A model generated the notes under the pieces. That model had not been told where the DNA came from and ran no database searches. It saw nothing but the letters and a program-made list of their open reading frames with translations. 11,611 nt of DNA, from positions 1-11,611 of the forward strand of contig CACYDL010000060.1 in assembly GCA_902773195.1 (NCBI GenBank), given 5' to 3'. Below, piece after piece: positions 1 to 7,403 of this stretch. Position 1 is the stretch's first letter, and each line of letters opens with the position of its first letter. The stretch is from an uncultured Lachnospiraceae bacterium. GTDB lineage: Bacteria > Bacillota_A > Clostridia > Lachnospirales > Lachnospiraceae. Made by a program: the position numbers and the translations under genes.

Positions 1-545
1 AAGGCGAGACCGCTGTTGCGTGGCTGGAAGGCCTCGGGCTTGACAACTACAACATCATCCATATTCAGGGCGTCATGGGCAGCGATGCTCAGATCGGCCG
101 TTCTGATCCGCTGGATGAGAAGTGCGAAGCTGAAGACAACTGGAACCTGGTAGTCGAGCAGACCGCGTCCTGGGACGAGGCTGAGGCGAAGGCCATCACG
201 GAATCCGTCATCAACAGCGGCGAAGAGTTCAACATCATCTACGCCGAGAACGACGGCATGGCCAAGGGCGCTGTCGCGGCGCTTGACGACCACGGCATCT
301 CCCACGGCGTCGACAAGGACGTCATCGTCATGGGCTTCGACTGCAACAAGTGGGCGCTCCGCGAGCTTCTTTCCGGAAACTGGAACTATGACGGACAGTG
401 CAGCCCGTTCCAGGCGCAGGTCATCAGCGACCTGATCAAGAGCGGCGAGGAGCCGGCCGAGAAGAAGATCATCTCTGTCGAGAAGGGCTTCGACGCGACG
501 ACCATCACCGAGGAAGATGTCGAAACCTACGGCCTCGGCGAATAA
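1..545 (+). CDS. ytfQ: Sugar ABC transporter substrate-binding protein, YtfQ-like (3' part only)
   Basis: This is the C-terminal part of a periplasmic-binding-protein-like sugar receptor; the reading frame is open from base 3 to the TAA at 543-545 and the N-terminus lies outside the window. It would bind a monosaccharide outside the membrane and deliver it to the permeases encoded downstream. The visible 180 residues show the typical second lobe of this family: a NIIYAENDGMAKGAVAAL stretch (the Asn-Asp pair usually contacts sugar), a strand DVIVMGFD, then a helix and a QCSPFQAQVISDLI segment. The gene order binding protein-ATPase-permease-permease matches E. coli ytfQ-ytfR-ytfT-yjfF, whose receptor binds galactofuranose. 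The substrate here cannot be read from the sequence; a pentofuranose such as arabinofuranose is equally possible given the neighbouring arabinoxylan enzymes. The nearest other candidate is a general ribose/galactose-type receptor. Confidence 0.85.
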   Translation, partial: GETAVAWLEGLGLDNYNIIHIQGVMGSDAQIGRSDPLDEKCEAEDNWNLVVEQTASWDEAEAKAITESVINSGEEFNIIYAENDGMAKGAVAALDDHGISHGVDKDVIVMGFDCNKWALRELLSGNWNYDGQCSPFQAQVISDLIKSGEEPAEKKIISVEKGFDATTITEEDVETYGLGE

Positions 546-616
546 GACAAGGCGCACAGGACGGGAAGCGCTCTATGAGGGAAGGGCACAGGTCCTGAGC
601 TGAACTAAATGACTGC

Positions 617-664
617 GCGGCGTGAACAAGTGAAGCTTGTTCACCGGTTCATGCCGCGTTTTTT
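617..664 (+). terminator. Intercistronic hairpin with T-run (terminator or attenuator)
   Basis: An 11-bp stem (GCGGCGTGAAC at 617-627 with GTTCATGCCGC at 647-657, one G-U pair) is followed by GTTTTTT (658-664), as in an intrinsic terminator. A second hairpin, GTGAACAAG 622-630 with CTTGTTCAC 636-644 (perfect 9 bp), overlaps it and cannot form along with the full outer stem. Lying between the binding-protein and ATPase genes, it could give the usual excess of receptor over membrane components by partial termination or by protecting the upstream message. The role is inferred; the hairpins and T-run are seen. Confidence 0.65.
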
Positions 665-727
665 GTACGGCGGCGGGAAGCAGAGGGTCTGGTTCCCGGC
701 GGCAGAATCAGGAAAGGAGCTCTCCGG

Positions 728-2239
728 ATGCAGCAAAAGGATATCGTTCTGAGCATGCGGGGGATCTGCAAGCAGTTCCCCGGGGTAAAGGCGCTTCAGA
801 ATGTTGACTACACCCTCCGCAGGGGGGAAATACACGCCCTGATGGGCGAGAACGGAGCCGGAAAATCCACGCTGATTAAGGTTCTGACCGGCGTCTACAC
901 CAAGGACAGCGGTCAGATCTTCATGGAAGGGAGCCAGGGAGCGGTTGACATAAGGTCGCCCCAGGACGCCCAGAACATCGGGATCAGCACGGTGTATCAG
1001 GAGATCACGCTGTGCCCCAATCTGACGGTCGCCGAGAACATGTTTATCGGCCGGGATTCCGGACTGATTTCACACAGGAAAGAATACGAGAAGAGGGCGG
1101 ACGAGATGCTCGCCGCGCTCGAGATTCCCGCCCGGGCCAGACAGGAGCTCTCCAGCTGCTCGCTGGCGGTCCAGCAGATGGTGGCCATCGCCCGTGCGGT
1201 CGATATGAACTGCAAGGTGCTGATTCTGGACGAACCGACCTCCTCGCTGGACGACAAGGAAGTGCAGATGCTCTTCTCCCTGATGAGAAATCTCAAGAGC
1301 AGGGGCGTGGGCATCATCTTCGTGACCCATTTCCTGGAGCAGGTCTACGAGGTCTGCGACCGGATCACCGTCCTGAGAAACGGCGAGCTGGTCGGGGAAT
1401 ATCCCATCGAGGAGCTGCCTCAGGTCCAGCTGGTCGCGAAAATGATGGGAAAAGAGCTCGACGAGCTGAGCGACATGGAGAACATCGGCCATGATCACAA
1501 GATCGGGACGGAGCTGGTCTATGAGGCGGATCACCTGTCCAGCACCGCGGCCAAACCCTTCCGCTTCCGGATCTACCGCGGCGAGGTGAACGGCTTCACC
1601 GGGCTTCTCGGCTCCGGGCGGAGCGAGAGCGTGCGCGCCATTTTCGGCGCCGACCACGTGACCGGCGGCACGGTCCGCGTGAAGGGAAAGGTCGTGAAGA
1701 TCCAGAAGCCCTACGACGCCATGAAGAACGGCATCGGCTATCTTCCCGAGGACCGCAAGCGCGACGGCATCATCGCCGACCTGAGCGTGAGGGAGAACAT
1801 CATCCTCGCCCTCCAGGTCATGAAGGGATTCTTCCATCCCATGTCCCGCGCCGAGACGGAGAAATTCGCGGACGAGTACATCGCCGCCCTCAACATCAAG
1901 ACGGCCAGCAAGGAGACGCCGGTGGGCAGCCTGTCCGGCGGCAACCAGCAGAAGGTCATCCTCGCCAGGTGGCTTCTCACCCATCCGGAATACCTGATTC
2001 TGGACGAGCCCACCAGAGGCATCGACGTGGGAACCAAGCTGGAGATCCAGAAGCTGGTTCTCCGGCTCGCCGAGGACAACGTCAGCGTCACCTTCATTTC
2101 CTCCGAGGTGGAGGAGATGCTCAGGACCTGCAGCAGGCTGATCGTCATGAGAGACCGGAATATCGTCGGGGAACTCCAGGGCAGCGAGCTGACTCAGGCC
2201 AACGTCATGAAGACCATCGCGGGAGGTGAGAAGCAGTGA
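728..2239 (+). CDS. ytfR: Sugar ABC transporter ATPase with two nucleotide-binding domains, YtfR-type
   Basis: This cytoplasmic ATPase powers the furanose-type importer. It is 503 residues long, normal for the RbsA/MglA/YtfR family in which two ATP-binding domains are fused. Domain 1 has Walker A GENGAGKST at 40-48, a YQE Q-loop, a degenerate signature CSLAVQQ (about 144-150) and Walker B LILDEP with D168-E169. Domain 2 has a degenerate Walker A (GLLGSGRS from residue 292, Arg in place of the Lys), a perfect signature LSGGNQQ at 402-408 and Walker B with D426-E427. Degeneracy of the second Walker A is typical of the family and is not damage. The start is supported by AAAGGAG at 713-719, eight bases before the ATG. 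The stop overlaps the GTG start of the next gene by four bases, so translation is probably coupled. Family and role are secure; assignment to YtfR rather than RbsA/MglA rests on the two permeases next to it. Confidence 0.93.
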   Translation: MQQKDIVLSMRGICKQFPGVKALQNVDYTLRRGEIHALMGENGAGKSTLIKVLTGVYTKDSGQIFMEGSQGAVDIRSPQDAQNIGISTVYQEITLCPNLTVAENMFIGRDSGLISHRKEYEKRADEMLAALEIPARARQELSSCSLAVQQMVAIARAVDMNCKVLILDEPTSSLDDKEVQMLFSLMRNLKSRGVGIIFVTHFLEQVYEVCDRITVLRNGELVGEYPIEELPQVQLVAKMMGKELDELSDMENIGHDHKIGTELVYEADHLSSTAAKPFRFRIYRGEVNGFTGLLGSGRSESVRAIFGADHVTGGTVRVKGKVVKIQKPYDAMKNGIGYLPEDRKRDGIIADLSVRENIILALQVMKGFFHPMSRAETEKFADEYIAALNIKTASKETPVGSLSGGNQQKVILARWLLTHPEYLILDEPTRGIDVGTKLEIQKLVLRLAEDNVSVTFISSEVEEMLRTCSRLIVMRDRNIVGELQGSELTQANVMKTIAGGEKQ

Positions 2240-3306
2240 GCAGGACAAAACGTAACGGAGGCATCGGTCAGCTTCTGATCCCGCTGGTGGCCATCGTGCT
2301 GCTGGTGGTGTTCAATCTTATCCGGGATCCCTCCTTCTTCAGCATAGGAACCACCGTCAACAACGCCGGCACCACCGTGCTGACCGGCAACCTGATCAGT
2401 ATCATCAACGGAGCCAGTGAGCTGGCCATCCTGGCCATGGGCATGACGCTGGTCACGGCGGCCTGCGGCGGGCAGGATATCAGCGTCGGCGCCGGCGCGG
2501 CCATCGCGGGCAGCGTGTTCGTCCGCGTCCTCAAGAGCGGCAGCGCCATCACGGGCGTGACCGTGCTTCTGGCCTTCCTGGCCTGCTGCGTGGTCTCTGT
2601 GCTCTTCAGCTCCTTCAACGGGACGCTGGTATCCTTCTTCGGGATCCAGCCCATGATCGCCACGCTGATTCTCTACACCTGCGGGCGGTCCATCGCCTAC
2701 TGGATCAACGGAGGGGCGACGCCCACCGTCACCAGCGGCATCATCAGCTCCATCGGCAGCTTCATTCCCAACGTGCCCATCCCGACCCCGATCTTCATCG
2801 TGGCGATCGTGGCCATCCTCCTGACGCTGGCGTTCCGCTTCACGAACCTGAGTCTCTATACCCAGGCGGTGGGAATCAATCAGGGCGCCGCGAGACTCAA
2901 CGGCATCAACTCCACCTTCATCAAGATGCTCAGCTTCATGATTCTGGGCGTCTGCGTGGCGACGGCCGGCTGCATCGGCGTCTGCCGTCTGAGCCTGATC
3001 AACCACGAGACCCTGCTTCTGGACGTCGAGATGGACGCCATCCTCTCGGTGGCCATCGGCGGCAACAGCCTGGGCGGCGGGAAATTCCGCATCAGCGGCA
3101 GTGTTCTGGGAGCCTACATCATCCAGATGCTGACCACCACCCTCTACGCCATGAAGGTGCCCTCGACGGACGTCAAGGCCTACAAGGCCGTCGTGATCAT
3201 CCTGCTGGTGGTTCTCGGTTCTCCCGTCGTGAAGAAGAAGCTTGACGGAGTTCTCAGCCGGGCGCGCAGCGGCAGGGCCGGCAATGCGGGAAAGGAGGCG
3301 GCATGA
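2236..3306 (+). CDS. ytfT: Sugar ABC transporter permease 1, YtfT-type
   Basis: This is an integral membrane protein of 356 residues from the branched-chain/ribose-type permease family (BPD_transp_2), forming half of the importer channel. Hydrophobic segments start at about residue 11 and recur through the protein, including a GMTLVTAACGGQDISVGAGA region where the family's DLSVGA motif reads DISVGA. IQPMIATLIL, VGINQGAARLNGIN and EMDAILSVAIGGNSLGGG follow closely what I recall of E. coli YtfT. A C-terminal basic tail (KKKLDGVLSRARSGR) would lie in the cytoplasm. The start is GTG at 2236, inside the GTGA that also ends the ATPase gene, with GGAGGTGA at 2222-2229 as ribosome-binding site. The 3' end overlaps the next gene by an ATGA. 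No EAA-loop oddity or truncation is visible. The partner choice (YtfT with YjfF, rather than two RbsC-like subunits) is inferred from similarity and gene order. Confidence 0.9.
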   Translation: MSRTKRNGGIGQLLIPLVAIVLLVVFNLIRDPSFFSIGTTVNNAGTTVLTGNLISIINGASELAILAMGMTLVTAACGGQDISVGAGAAIAGSVFVRVLKSGSAITGVTVLLAFLACCVVSVLFSSFNGTLVSFFGIQPMIATLILYTCGRSIAYWINGGATPTVTSGIISSIGSFIPNVPIPTPIFIVAIVAILLTLAFRFTNLSLYTQAVGINQGAARLNGINSTFIKMLSFMILGVCVATAGCIGVCRLSLINHETLLLDVEMDAILSVAIGGNSLGGGKFRISGSVLGAYIIQMLTTTLYAMKVPSTDVKAYKAVVIILLVVLGSPVVKKKLDGVLSRARSGRAGNAGKEAA

Positions 3307-4346
3307 TGAATAACAGAGGAAACGCGGGCAGAAAGCGCGAGCCGATGTCCAACACCATGCTTCTGATGACCATCACCATCTGCATCTTCGCCGCCATGTA
3401 CGCGCTGGCGATGATCTTCCTGCGGGGAGGCTTCCTCCGCTTCCAGCAGATCTTCGACCTGCTCAACGACAACGCGGCCCTGATCATCATCTCCTGCGGT
3501 CTGACCATCGTCATGATCGGCGGCGGCATCGATATCAGCGTCGGCGGCGTCATCGGCCTCGTGGTGATGAGCTGCGTCCTGTACCTGAACGGCGGCGGCA
3601 GCGTGCCGGCGGCGGTGCTGATGGCTCTCGGCATCGGCCTTGCCTTCGGCACGGTTCACGGCCTGCTGGTCAGCTATCTCGAGATCCAGCCCTTCATCGT
3701 GACGCTGGCAGGCATGTTCTTCGCCAGAGGCGTCACCACCATGCTCTCGGTCAATCCCCAGAAGGTGGAGCACGAAGGCTTCAAGGCATTGATGAGCACC
3801 AAGATCGAGATCCCGTTCCTGGGCTACACGGCCAAGAACGGCAACCTGATACCCGCCCGCATCGAGCTCGGCGTCGTGGTCGCGCTCCTGTGCGTGCTGG
3901 TGGTTTTCCTGGTGCTCAGGTACTGCCAGCCAGGGCGCAACCTGTACGCGGTCGGCGGAAACCAGACGAGCGCACTGATGCTGGGCATCAACGTCAAAAA
4001 GACCCGTTTCCTGAGCTATCTTTGCAGCGGGCTGCTCAGCGGCATCGCGGGCTTTGTCTTCATGATGCACACGGGAGCGGGCAACGCCACCAACGCGGCG
4101 GGAGCGGAGATGAACGCGATCGCCTCCTCCATCATCGGAGGCACGCTGCTGACCGGCGGCGTGGGCAACGTGATCGGCACCTTCTTCGGCACCATGACGC
4201 TCAGCACGATCAAGAAGATCGTCGTCACCAGCGGACTCAAGGATCCCTGGTGGCAGAGCATCACCACCGGCGCCATGCTCTGCCTCTTCATCCTTCTGCA
4301 GAGCGTCGTGCTCAGCAGGAGAGGAAAACGCGCGAAGGCGCAGTGA
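3303..4346 (+). CDS. yjfF: Sugar ABC transporter permease 2, YjfF-type
   Basis: This is the second membrane subunit of the importer, 347 residues, same family as the preceding gene but clearly a different subfamily. Recognisable pieces are GGGIDISVGGVIGL, IQPFIVTLAGMFFARGV, YAVGGNQTSALMLGIN, AIASSIIGGTLLTGGVGNVIGT and a C-terminal PWWQ followed by a hydrophobic helix ending in LLQ. The LAGMFF-RGV, IGGTLL-GGVG and WW patterns match E. coli YjfF as I remember it. The ATG at 3303 overlaps the previous stop (ATGA). AAAGGAGG at 3291-3298 leaves only four bases to this ATG but seven to the in-frame ATG at 3306, so initiation may really be one codon later. It ends 21 bases before a strong hairpin, consistent with the end of the transporter operon. 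The heterodimer of YtfT- and YjfF-like permeases is the feature that sets this importer apart from ribose-type systems. Confidence 0.9.
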   Translation: MMNNRGNAGRKREPMSNTMLLMTITICIFAAMYALAMIFLRGGFLRFQQIFDLLNDNAALIIISCGLTIVMIGGGIDISVGGVIGLVVMSCVLYLNGGGSVPAAVLMALGIGLAFGTVHGLLVSYLEIQPFIVTLAGMFFARGVTTMLSVNPQKVEHEGFKALMSTKIEIPFLGYTAKNGNLIPARIELGVVVALLCVLVVFLVLRYCQPGRNLYAVGGNQTSALMLGINVKKTRFLSYLCSGLLSGIAGFVFMMHTGAGNATNAAGAEMNAIASSIIGGTLLTGGVGNVIGTFFGTMTLSTIKKIVVTSGLKDPWWQSITTGAMLCLFILLQSVVLSRRGKRAKAQ

Positions 4347-4366
4347 ACAACGAACAGACGACAATT

Positions 4367-4401
4367 CCGTCCCGGCGCCGGTGATTCAGGCGCCGGGACG
4401 G
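4367..4401 (+). terminator. Perfect 13-bp hairpin after the transporter genes, no T-run
   Basis: CCGTCCCGGCGCC (4367-4379) pairs perfectly with GGCGCCGGGACGG (4389-4401) around a nine-base loop. No run of T follows, so it is either a weak or bidirectional terminator or a 3'-end stabiliser. The inner ten bases TCCCGGCGCC recur in the inverted repeat behind the next gene (7227-7236 and, inverted, 7370-7379). Confidence 0.6.
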
Positions 4402-4441
4402 CTGTGTCCGACATAAGGACGGAAATCTCAGGGGGACGGCT

Positions 4442-7222
4442 ATGTTGAGAATGGTAATGACGGAAAACGGGGCGCTGAGGGGAATTCCGGGCTCCGATCC
4501 CAGAATCACGGCGTTTAAAGGGGTTCCCTTCGCGGCTCCGCCGGTGGGGCGGAACCGCTGGCGGGCGCCCCAGGCGTGCCCGGACTGGGAGGGCGTGCGG
4601 AACGCCTTCGAATTCGGGCCGATTTCCATGCAGGACACGCCCGGAACGGGAGACGGCCTGTACGACAGGGAGTGGCACGTGGATCCCGACATCCCGATGA
4701 GCGAGGACTGCCTGTACCTCAACGTCTGGACCTCGGCGAAGAAGCCGGACGAGAAGCAGCCGGTCCTGGTGTGGTTCTTCGGAGGCGGATTCCAGTGGGG
4801 CTACACGGCTGAGATGGAATTCGACGGCGAGCGCCTCGCGGGGAGGGGCGTCGTGGTCGTCAGCGTCGGATACCGCCTCGGCGCCTTCGGCTTTCTGGCC
4901 CACCCGGAGATCACGGCGGAATCTCCCGAAAGACCCGGAAATTTCGGCCTCCTTGACCAGCAGGCCGGTCTTAAGTGGGTGCGCAGAAATATCGCGGCGT
5001 TTGGCGGCGATCCCGGAAGAATCACCATCGCGGGACAGTCGGCCGGGGGCGGCAGCGTCCTCAATCAGCTGACCTGCGAGGAGAACTACGGCGATATCCG
5101 CGGCGCCGTGATCTTCAGCGGCATCATCCGGCACTTCGACGAGGACAACGACATTTTCCGGCCGGTGTCCCTGGAAGCCGCCGAGAAAAAGGGAGAGTCC
5201 TTCTTCGGGTATCTCGGCGTGAAGAGCCTCGCGGAAGCCAGGGAGCTGGACGCCCGTGAGATCCGGGACCGGTACGCCGCCTACGCCCAGGATCATCCGA
5301 GAATGTTTCCCTTTGCGGACGGCAGGGTCTACAAGGGAGATCCCGTGGAGCGATTTATCGAGGGAAAGCGCGCGAGGGTTCCGGTCATCTCCGGCAACAC
5401 CGGCGACGAGTTCCGGGCGGACGGCATCAACACGGTGGAGAAGTCCGTCAAGACGACCTTTCTCGAAGCCCGGGCGAAGGACCCCGGCGGCCCGGAGATG
5501 TACTACTACCGGTTCGATCCCGACATTCCCGGGTGGGACTGCGCGGGCAGCTTTCACTCCAGCGATCTGTGGTTCTTCTTCGAGACCCTCGGGAAATGCT
5601 GGAGACCCTTTGAGGGGCGTCATTTTGAGCTGGCGGCCCGGATGTGCGACTACTTCGCCAACTTCATAAAAACCGGCGATCCCAACGGAACGGGGCGGGA
5701 CGGCTGCGGCCTGCCCGGATGGCTTCCCTACCGGTGCGCCGGCGGAGACGAGATGGTATTCGGACCGGCAGGCGCCGTGCCCGGCAGGGAGAGGCCGGGA
5801 TTCGGCCGGCGCCTCGGGCTCAACCCCTATCTGCCCTCCTGGGAGTACGTCCCGGACGGAGAGCCCCACGTGTTCGGGGACAGGGTATACGTCTTCGGCT
5901 CCCACGATCTCTACGACGCCGAGACCTTCTGCATGGGGGACTACGTCTGCTGGTCGGCGCCGGTGGACGAGCCCGCTGCCTGGCGCTACGAGGGCGTGAT
6001 CTACCCGAAGACGTCGGACCCGATGAACAGGGACGGGCGCATGTGCCTCTACGCCCCGGATGTGACGAAGGGACCGGACGGAAGGTACTACCTGTACTAT
6101 GTCCTCGACAAGGCGAACGTCGTGTCCGTCGCGGTGTGCGACAGGCCGTCGGGCCGCTATGAGTTCCTCGGATACGTCCGCTATCCGGACGGAACCCGTC
6201 TGGGAGAGAAGGAGGGCGACGAGCCTCAGTTTGACCCCGGGGTGCTGACCGAGGGAGACGTCACCTTCCTCTACACCGGCTTCTGTCCGGCGGGAGATGC
6301 GTCCCGCCGCGGGGCGATGCTCACCGTGCTGGAGCCCGACATGCTCACGGTACGGGAGGCGCCCGTCATCGCGGCCCCGGGCTGCTGCTTCAGCGCCGGC
6401 ACGGATTTCGAGGGCCACGCCTATTTCGAGGCCGCCTCGATCCGGAAGAAGGACGGAAAATACTGGTTTATCTACTCCTCCGAGGTGATGCATGAACTCT
6501 GCTGGGCGGTGTCCGACAGCCCGCGCGGTCCCTTTCGCTACGGGGGCGTGCTGGTCAGCAACTGCGATCTCCACGTCGGCACCTACAAGCCGGCGGAGGA
6601 GGCGGCGGCCCGCGGCGCCAACAACCACGGAAGCATGGTGCAGATCGGGGAGCAGTGGTACGTCTTCTACCACAGGCATACCAACGGGACCTGGTACTCG
6701 AGACAGGGCTGCGCCGAGCCTCTCGCCTTCACGGAGGACGGGTCGGCGGTTCAGGCGGAGATGACCTCCTGCGGATTAAACGGCGGCCCTCTGCCCGACA
6801 GAGGGGAGTATCCGGCCTATATCGCCTGCAATCTCTTTGGGCCGGACCACGGGATCTACGTGGAGCCCGGCGCCCCGAGGATCGTCCAGAGCGGCGGGGA
6901 GGGGCAGTGCCCTTACGCCTTCATCCGCGGGATCACCGACGGCGTCACCGCGGGCTTCAAATACTTCGCGTGCCGGGACGTCAGAGGCGTGAGAATCCTG
7001 ACCAGGGCATACGCCCGGGGAGAGTTCGAGATCCGGGCCTCCTATGGAGGAGAGGTGCTCGGCCGGATTCCGGTGGACCACGCGAATCTCTGGACGGCCG
7101 GCGTGTGCGTGCTCGAAAAAGGGCTGTTCCCCGACGGGAAACAGCCGCTCTATCTTACCTTCAGGGGCAGCGGGAGCTGCAGCCTGAAATCTGTTGAATT
7201 CCTGCACGAAGAGGATCTCTGA
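4442..7222 (+). CDS. Fusion: type-B carboxylesterase + GH43 glycosidase with CBM6-like C-terminus
   Basis: This is a single uninterrupted 926-residue frame with two enzymes. Residues 1 to about 455 are a type-B carboxylesterase (COesterase fold): SEDCLYLNVW, oxyanion loop FFGGGF, nucleophile Ser200 in GQSAGGG, acid Glu323 in GNTGDEF and His372 in FHSSDLW, so the triad is complete. Residues from about 461 are GH43: NPYLPSWEY, DGEPHVF with Glu474 where GH43 normally has the base Asp, Asp540 in YAPDV as the pKa-modulating Asp, Glu663 in YFEAAS as the acid, and NNHGS with His729. Residues from about 790 resemble a CBM6-type beta-sandwich. There is no signal peptide, so the protein should be cytoplasmic and act on imported oligosaccharides, removing acyl groups and terminal arabinofuranose or xylose. 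The start has AGGGGG at 4430-4435, six bases upstream. There is almost no linker, and the esterase C-terminus looks about 15-25 residues short. Exact substrates are unknown. Confidence 0.88.
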   Translation: MLRMVMTENGALRGIPGSDPRITAFKGVPFAAPPVGRNRWRAPQACPDWEGVRNAFEFGPISMQDTPGTGDGLYDREWHVDPDIPMSEDCLYLNVWTSAKKPDEKQPVLVWFFGGGFQWGYTAEMEFDGERLAGRGVVVVSVGYRLGAFGFLAHPEITAESPERPGNFGLLDQQAGLKWVRRNIAAFGGDPGRITIAGQSAGGGSVLNQLTCEENYGDIRGAVIFSGIIRHFDEDNDIFRPVSLEAAEKKGESFFGYLGVKSLAEARELDAREIRDRYAAYAQDHPRMFPFADGRVYKGDPVERFIEGKRARVPVISGNTGDEFRADGINTVEKSVKTTFLEARAKDPGGPEMYYYRFDPDIPGWDCAGSFHSSDLWFFFETLGKCWRPFEGRHFELAARMCDYFANFIKTGDPNGTGRDGCGLPGWLPYRCAGGDEMVFGPAGAVPGRERPGFGRRLGLNPYLPSWEYVPDGEPHVFGDRVYVFGSHDLYDAETFCMGDYVCWSAPVDEPAAWRYEGVIYPKTSDPMNRDGRMCLYAPDVTKGPDGRYYLYYVLDKANVVSVAVCDRPSGRYEFLGYVRYPDGTRLGEKEGDEPQFDPGVLTEGDVTFLYTGFCPAGDASRRGAMLTVLEPDMLTVREAPVIAAPGCCFSAGTDFEGHAYFEAASIRKKDGKYWFIYSSEVMHELCWAVSDSPRGPFRYGGVLVSNCDLHVGTYKPAEEAAARGANNHGSMVQIGEQWYVFYHRHTNGTWYSRQGCAEPLAFTEDGSAVQAEMTSCGLNGGPLPDRGEYPAYIACNLFGPDHGIYVEPGAPRIVQSGGEGQCPYAFIRGITDGVTAGFKYFACRDVRGVRILTRAYARGEFEIRASYGGEVLGRIPVDHANLWTAGVCVLEKGLFPDGKQPLYLTFRGSGSCSLKSVEFLHEEDL

Positions 7223-7228
7223 TCCCTC

Positions 7229-7252
7229 CCGGCGCCGCGCCGGAGGCGTTTT
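7229..7252 (+). terminator. Weak terminator-like hairpin after the fusion gene
   Basis: CCGGCG (7229-7234) pairs with CGCCGG (7238-7243) over a three-base loop, followed five bases later by TTTT (7249-7252). It lies directly behind the stop of the esterase-GH43 gene. The T-run is short and separated from the stem, so function is uncertain. Confidence 0.35.
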
Positions 7253-7311
7253 CCGCCCGGGCGTGGCGCCGGAGCCGTTCTTACCGCGTGTTATGCCGGA
7301 GCCGTTTTCCG
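7239..7311. repeat. Three degenerate GCCGGAGSCGTT repeats, 27-29 bp apart
   Basis: Copies start at 7239 (GCCGGAGGCGTTTTCCG), 7268 (GCCGGAGCCGTTCTTACCG) and 7295 (GCCGGAGCCGTTTTCCG). The spacing of 29 and 27 bases is almost regular. They lie inside the inverted-repeat segment between two converging genes, and no coding function is apparent. Confidence 0.55.
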
Positions 7312-7338
7312 ATCCGGCGGCGGGAAGTATCCGCAGAA

Positions 7339-7367
7339 GGCGCGGGGACGGGAAACGGACCCGCGCC
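7339..7367. terminator. 8-bp GC hairpin downstream of the converging esterase gene
   Basis: GGCGCGGG (7339-7346) pairs perfectly with CCCGCGCC (7360-7367) around a 13-base loop. On the - strand it lies 36 bases past the stop of the small esterase gene, where a transcript end would be expected. No clear U-tract follows on either strand, so it is only a candidate. Confidence 0.3.
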
Positions 7368-7403
7368 GTGGCGCCGGGAGGGGTCCTTCGGAAGAGGAGG
7401 AGG

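Larger units (their letters stand above)
7221..7385. repeat. 165-bp segment bounded by 16-bp near-perfect inverted repeats
   Basis: GATCCCTCCCGGCGCC at 7221-7236 is the reverse complement of GGCGCCGGGAGGGGTC at 7370-7385 with one mismatch; the inner 13 bases match perfectly. The left arm begins inside the TGA stop of the fusion gene, and the right arm ends 18 bases before the end of the converging esterase gene. Inside lie a short hairpin (7229-7234 with 7238-7243), three degenerate repeats and an 8-bp stem (7339-7346 with 7360-7367). It may be a bidirectional transcript-end structure for two converging genes, or a miniature repeat element. Which one cannot be told from a single copy. Confidence 0.6.

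Noticed and set aside
1601..1630. Apparent loss of the second Walker A lysine in the ATPase
   Set aside because: The GSGRS form at this place is normal for RbsA/MglA/YtfR-type ATPases, so it is not a defect.
4016..6679. 887-codon open frame on the - strand across permease 2 and the esterase-GH43 gene
   Set aside because: It spans two well-supported + strand genes and their spacer, has no recognisable domain, and is rich in Arg, Val, Gly and His as expected for antisense of GC-rich coding DNA.
7239..7311. Possible CRISPR-like array in the three spaced repeats
   Set aside because: The repeats are only about 17 bp, degenerate, three in number and 10-12 bases apart, without conserved repeat length or unique spacers of normal size.
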